From JAWUVP01 sp034112285 (lineage in GTDB: Bacteria; Pseudomonadota; Gammaproteobacteria; JABDGN01), in the NCBI GenBank assembly GCA_034112285.1, contig JAWUVP010000047.1:1-9469 (forward strand): a stretch of DNA of 9,469 nt. Direction: 5' to 3'. This document shows positions 7,055 through 9,469 of the stretch, in pieces (position 1 is the stretch's first letter; the number at the start of each line of letters is the position of its first letter). A program made the position numbers and the translations under genes. The notes under the pieces were generated by a model that did no database searches, was not told where the DNA came from, and saw only the letters and a list, made by a program, of their open reading frames with translations.

Positions 7055-7771
7055 ATGGTTAAGCATCTTAAGAAAGTTGTTGCTGCAATCGCAGTGTTTA
7101 CAAGCGTATTTATTGGCTTTTCTGCCTATGCTGGCTTAGCAATTAGACCCCTGATTATGTATTATGAAAAAGGTGGTAAGCCCTATCAAGATGTTTCAAT
7201 TACCAATCAAGATAAGAAAAAAGTGTATCTCGAAGTAACCCCCGCTCGTTTAGAAAATCCTGGCACTAAGCAGCAACAACGCCTAACCAATAAAAACCCT
7301 AAAAAACTGGGCATGCTAGTCACTCCAATGCGTGTGGTGCTAGCACCAGGACAAACGCGTAATATTCGGGTGAGCTTGTTGAGCCCCATAATGAAAAAAG
7401 AACAGATTTTTCGTATCCGTGTTGAGCCAAAAGAAAATAAATTTGTTTCAAAAGGTGAAGAGGGCAAACTTTCTGCCGGATTACACATTATTGTTGCTTA
7501 TGATATTAAAGTTCGGGTTGCACCAAGGGTGGCACAGACTAAACTTAAAATGGTGCGCGAGGGTCAAAAAATAACGTACATAAACGAGGGTAATGTAACC
7601 ACGTCTTTTGTTCAGGGACGCCAGTGTAATGCTAAGGGTCTTTGTGTGCCTGTGCGTAGCACATCGGTGTTTGCTGGCCAGGCAATATCAATGCAGCTAA
7701 AGCATGCTTGGCCGGTTACGTTTATAACCTATAATGCTTCTGGTAAGAAAATCACCGTGAAATCTAATTAA
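7055..7771 (+). CDS. Periplasmic pilus chaperone, PapD-like
   Basis: This 238-residue protein is the predicted chaperone that folds fimbrial subunits in the periplasm and delivers them to the usher. Residues 1-26 are a signal peptide (VKHLKK n-region, cut after AYA). Domain 1 (about 27-150) begins with the strand GLAIRPL and holds the segment LVTPMRVVLAPGQTRNIRV (88-106), which matches the PapD-family G1 region with its PGQ...IRV motif, then FRIRVEP (119-125). Domain 2 (about 155-238) has two Cys seven residues apart (C191, C197), likely a disulfide. The start is supported by AAAGGAG six bases upstream. Unlike CS1-type operons, where the chaperone comes first, it is last in the pilin unit. 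It is the only chaperone gene in the window. Confidence 0.87.
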   Translation: MVKHLKKVVAAIAVFTSVFIGFSAYAGLAIRPLIMYYEKGGKPYQDVSITNQDKKKVYLEVTPARLENPGTKQQQRLTNKNPKKLGMLVTPMRVVLAPGQTRNIRVSLLSPIMKKEQIFRIRVEPKENKFVSKGEEGKLSAGLHIIVAYDIKVRVAPRVAQTKLKMVREGQKITYINEGNVTTSFVQGRQCNAKGLCVPVRSTSVFAGQAISMQLKHAWPVTFITYNASGKKITVKSN

Positions 7772-7781
7772 ATGAACGATA

Positions 7782-7803
7782 GGGTCGATTTAATAATCAA
7801 CCC
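7782..7803 (-). terminator. Hairpin between the converging chaperone and repressor genes
   Basis: GGGTCGATT (7782-7790) and AATCAACCC (7795-7803) form a 9-bp stem with a 4-nt loop. Read leftward the single irregular pair becomes a G-U wobble, so the stem is continuous in the repressor transcript; read rightward it is a C-A mismatch. The sequence after it leftward is only moderately T-rich and there is no T run rightward. It overlaps the repressor stop codon and fills the 18-bp gap between the genes. Confidence 0.4.
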
Positions 7804-8458
7804 GAACCTGCGCCAACACCCCTAAGATCTCGTCATCATAGTTAATCGCCACCGGCTTTTGGTTCAACTCGGTATTGAGCGGTTGGTAATAACGTTGCTC
7901 ATCTTTCACCACTAAGCGGCGAAAATAAACGCTGTCATCTTCAGTACGAATTAATATATAACAGCCATCGACTTTTTCTTTTTCTGGATCAAAAATCGCC
8001 ATGCTGCCTTCGGGAAACAGTGGCGCCATGCTGTTGTCTTGTAGATAGGCGGCAAAGGCTTTGGTAGAAATGCTGGCGTCGGTATAGGTCATGGTTAATG
8101 GACGTTTTTGTGTTTTCACACCCATTTCCGTTAGTTGATATTCGTACTCCGCTTTAGGCCAAGTCGATAAATGTTTCCATTGCACGATAGGCAAAGTGGC
8201 CCAGCCATCCATATGATCCAGCTTGTGCATGTTCAAACCTGCAATAGGCTCCAAGCCTTTTAGCTGCTCAACCGTTATATCAAAATGTTTTGAAATGGGC
8301 TCAAGTGAGGCTTTGTGTGGGCGTGGACAAGTACCAGTGACCATGCGGTGGACTGTAGGCTGTGGCACGCCTGTAATGCGCGCTAATTCTGAAGGACGGA
8401 TGTTGTCCTTGTGCAGCAGATAATTTAGAATATCTGCCAAATTGGCTGTTTTTTTCAT
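7790..8458 (-). CDS. HTH_XRE/S24-domain transcriptional repressor, probably non-cleaving
   Basis: This 222-residue protein resembles phage CI/C2-type repressors. The N-terminal helix-turn-helix (about 7-68) contains PSELARITGVPQPTVHRMVTG and a closing helix with TVEQLKG. The C-terminal S24/LexA-like fold (about 88-222) has the serine motif DNSMAPLFPEGSMAIFDP with S143, then YFRRLV (178-183) and YQPLN, which align with the FKKL and QPLN segments of lambda CI. The lysine expected as general base is Arg (R180/R181). No Ala-Gly or Cys-Gly pair lies 35-38 residues before S143; the only Ala-Gly (73-74) is 70 residues away. It probably dimerises through this domain without RecA-driven self-cleavage. 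No Shine-Dalgarno precedes the ATG. It is divergent from the DUF692 gene and may regulate it and itself. No other phage genes are nearby. Confidence 0.88.
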   Translation of the reverse strand: MKKTANLADILNYLLHKDNIRPSELARITGVPQPTVHRMVTGTCPRPHKASLEPISKHFDITVEQLKGLEPIAGLNMHKLDHMDGWATLPIVQWKHLSTWPKAEYEYQLTEMGVKTQKRPLTMTYTDASISTKAFAAYLQDNSMAPLFPEGSMAIFDPEKEKVDGCYILIRTEDDSVYFRRLVVKDEQRYYQPLNTELNQKPVAINYDDEILGVLAQVRVDY

Positions 8459-8466
8459 ATCGCAGA

Positions 8467-8494
8467 ATTATACTGTGGGTGTATTGGTGTTCAA
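8467..8494 (-). promoter_or_regulatory. Repressor promoter, giving a near-leaderless mRNA
   Basis: On the minus strand, TTGAAC (8489-8494) and a perfect TATAAT (8467-8472) are separated by 16 bp. The ATG begins eight bases after the -10 box, so transcription is expected at about A8460, two bases before the ATG. No Shine-Dalgarno is present, which agrees with leaderless translation, as known for lambda cI made from PRM. Confidence 0.6.
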
Positions 8495-8497
8495 GCA

Positions 8498-8522
8498 GCA
8501 TGTATATTTGAATTTTATATGC
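8498..8522. promoter_or_regulatory. Imperfect inverted repeat upstream of the repressor promoter
   Basis: GCAT-g-TATA (8498-8506) is mirrored by TATATGC (8516-8522) around an AT-rich centre, with one extra base in the left arm. It lies just upstream of the repressor -35 hexamer and could be an operator for autoregulation. The composition is AT-rich, so a chance match is possible. Confidence 0.3.
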
Positions 8523-8646
8523 AAAAGCCAGCCTTTATAGTGATTATTATTTTCAACGATGAATTAAAAAATTTATTATAGGCAAGTTTTAGGTCCTACG
8601 CAAGCTTAAATGAGGTTAATTTCACTATGGCACCCCGTTTTTCAAG

Positions 8647-8665
8647 TGTCATGAAGTGTTTGACA
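8647..8665. promoter_or_regulatory. Candidate repressor operator over the DUF692 -35 box
   Basis: TGTCA (8647-8651) and TGACA (8661-8665) form an inverted repeat with a 9-bp spacer, and the right arm lies within the -35 hexamer TTGACA. The same stretch holds AAGTGT twice with a 10-bp period (8644-8649, 8654-8659). A protein bound here would block RNA polymerase, which fits an XRE-type dimer. Binding by the adjacent repressor is inferred. Confidence 0.35.
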
Positions 8666-8687
8666 AAGATGTGGCGCAGATTATGAT
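8660..8687 (+). promoter_or_regulatory. DUF692 gene promoter, giving a leaderless mRNA
   Basis: A perfect -35 TTGACA (8660-8665) is followed after 16 bp by TATGAT (8682-8687), five of six to consensus. The gene's ATG starts seven bases after the -10 box, which is the usual position of +1. Transcription would therefore begin at or very near the A of the start codon. No Shine-Dalgarno precedes this ATG. Confidence 0.65.
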
Positions 8688-8693
8688 AGCAAA

Positions 8694-9469
8694 ATGATTG
8701 ATTCAACTATAAAAGGTATTGGTGTTGGTTTGCGCCAGCCGCATTACCAGCAATTTATTAACGCCAAAGCTAACATTCCTTGGCTAGAAATTTTAAGCGA
8801 TAATTACATGTTTACCTTAGGGGTGTTGCGTGAAAAGCTCTGCTTGATTCGCGAGCAATATCCTATGGTCATGCACAGTGTGGGCTTAAATATAGGCTCG
8901 GTAGATCCTTTAAATAGAGAATACCTTAATGGCTTAAAAAATTTAGCTGAACAAATTCAGCCGGCGTGGGTGTCGGATCATCTTTGCTGGACGGGCGTGC
9001 AGCAGCAGTACAGCCATGACCTTTTGCCTCTGCCGTACACGCAAGAAGCGTTGGCGCATGTGGTTGAGCGTGTGCAACAAGTGCAAGAATTTTTGCAGCG
9101 GCCATTACTGTTAGAAAACGTGTCCAGTTATTTAAGCCTAAAAGAAGCGGATTACAACGAAGCAGAATTTTTAAATACCGTGGCCACGCAAAGTGGCTGT
9201 AAAATTTTATTAGATGTTAATAATATTTTTGTGAGTGCGCACAATCATGGCTACGACCCCGAGCAATATTTGCAAACGCTTAATGCGCAGCATGTTCAGC
9301 AATGCCATTTAGCCGGCTTCACCCAGCAAGATGATTTACTCATTGATACGCATGGGGCGCAAGTTGATGCGGCTGTTTGGGATTTATATCGCCAGACATT
9401 ACACTATTTCCCTCACACACCCACCAACATTGAATGGGATAATAACATTCCTGCGTGGGACGTTATGCA
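8694..9469 (+). CDS. DUF692 family protein (MbnB/TglH/BufB superfamily), 5' part
   Basis: The first 258 residues are present and the gene runs off the right edge. The family has a TIM-barrel fold and includes iron-dependent enzymes that modify cysteines of peptide natural products (MbnB, TglH). Motifs seen are GIGVGLRQPHY near the N-terminus, WLEILSDNYM (E32), MHSVGLNIGS (H61), SDHLCW (D95, H96), H108 before LLPLPYT, LENVSSYL (E141, N142), LLDVNNIFVSAHNHG (D174, N176, N177), CHLAGF (H205), DTHG (D218, H220) and IEWDNNIP (E247). These are the kinds of His, Asp, Asn and Glu that bind metal in the family, so the enzyme looks intact as far as it goes. The start is supported by alignment of the N-terminal GLR.PHY motif and a promoter just upstream. 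No precursor-peptide gene precedes it, and the usual DUF2063 partner, if any, would lie beyond the window. The substrate is unknown. Confidence 0.92.
   Translation, partial: MIDSTIKGIGVGLRQPHYQQFINAKANIPWLEILSDNYMFTLGVLREKLCLIREQYPMVMHSVGLNIGSVDPLNREYLNGLKNLAEQIQPAWVSDHLCWTGVQQQYSHDLLPLPYTQEALAHVVERVQQVQEFLQRPLLLENVSSYLSLKEADYNEAEFLNTVATQSGCKILLDVNNIFVSAHNHGYDPEQYLQTLNAQHVQQCHLAGFTQQDDLLIDTHGAQVDAAVWDLYRQTLHYFPHTPTNIEWDNNIPAWDVM

Noticed and set aside
7772..7825. 17-codon ORF directly after the chaperone stop
   Set aside because: It lacks its own ribosome-binding site, is antisense to the repressor 3' end, and crosses the hairpin; no sign of selection as protein.
7790..8458. Prophage or integrative element marked by the CI-like repressor
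   Set aside because: No integrase, other phage genes, att-like repeats or tRNA are visible; the neighbours are fimbrial and DUF692 genes.
8519..8581. Short rightward ORF of 20 codons upstream of the DUF692 gene
   Set aside because: It has no Cys, no ribosome-binding site and a low-complexity AT-rich composition; it does not resemble a DUF692 precursor peptide.
8627..8686. Basic 19-residue rightward ORF just before the DUF692 gene, with one Cys
   Set aside because: It overlaps the near-consensus promoter of the DUF692 gene, lacks a Shine-Dalgarno and lacks signal-peptide features; chance is likelier.

Overview
The window is a compact stretch of an AT-rich chromosome, probably from a gammaproteobacterium. 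The RecG C-terminus resembles the enterobacterial protein, ribosome-binding sites are of the AGGAG type, and spacing is tight. I cannot name the genus; a Legionellales-like lineage would fit but is not shown. No transposase, integrase, tRNA, rRNA or CRISPR is visible. At most 235 bases lie between genes.

Layout. (1) At the left edge is the 3' end of recG (+), with a rho-independent terminator. (2) Running leftward from about 5691 to 258 is a tight three-gene unit: a membrane sensor histidine kinase, a FixJ/LuxR-type response regulator, and a large outer-membrane usher of the CS1/TcfC (alpha, 'alternate') class. (3) Running rightward from about 5886 to 7771 are a major pilin-like subunit, a second smaller related subunit, and a PapD-like periplasmic chaperone. 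(4) Converging on the chaperone is an HTH_XRE/S24-type repressor (-). (5) Divergent from the repressor, and cut by the right edge, is a DUF692 (MbnB/TglH/BufB superfamily) enzyme gene (+).

Parts 2 and 3 together look like a complete chaperone-usher fimbria split into two divergent transcription units, with its own two-component system in the usher transcript. The 194-bp region between the two units carries five copies of a GGCT(A)/TAGCC element, which are good candidates for the response-regulator site. Subunits would be secreted, folded on the chaperone, and polymerised through the usher. The smaller subunit has a short, proline-broken N-terminus and could be the tip or first subunit; no large adhesin is encoded here. 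The usher is unusually long because its C-terminal domain is present twice (79-residue copies, about 42% identical by hand alignment).

The repressor/DUF692 pair forms a second regulatory unit. Both genes have near-consensus sigma-70 promoters whose -10 boxes sit 6-8 bases before the start codon, so both mRNAs should be leaderless or nearly so. The repressor keeps the S24 serine but has arginine at the usual catalytic lysine position and no well-placed cleavage site, so it is probably not an SOS-type self-cleaving switch.
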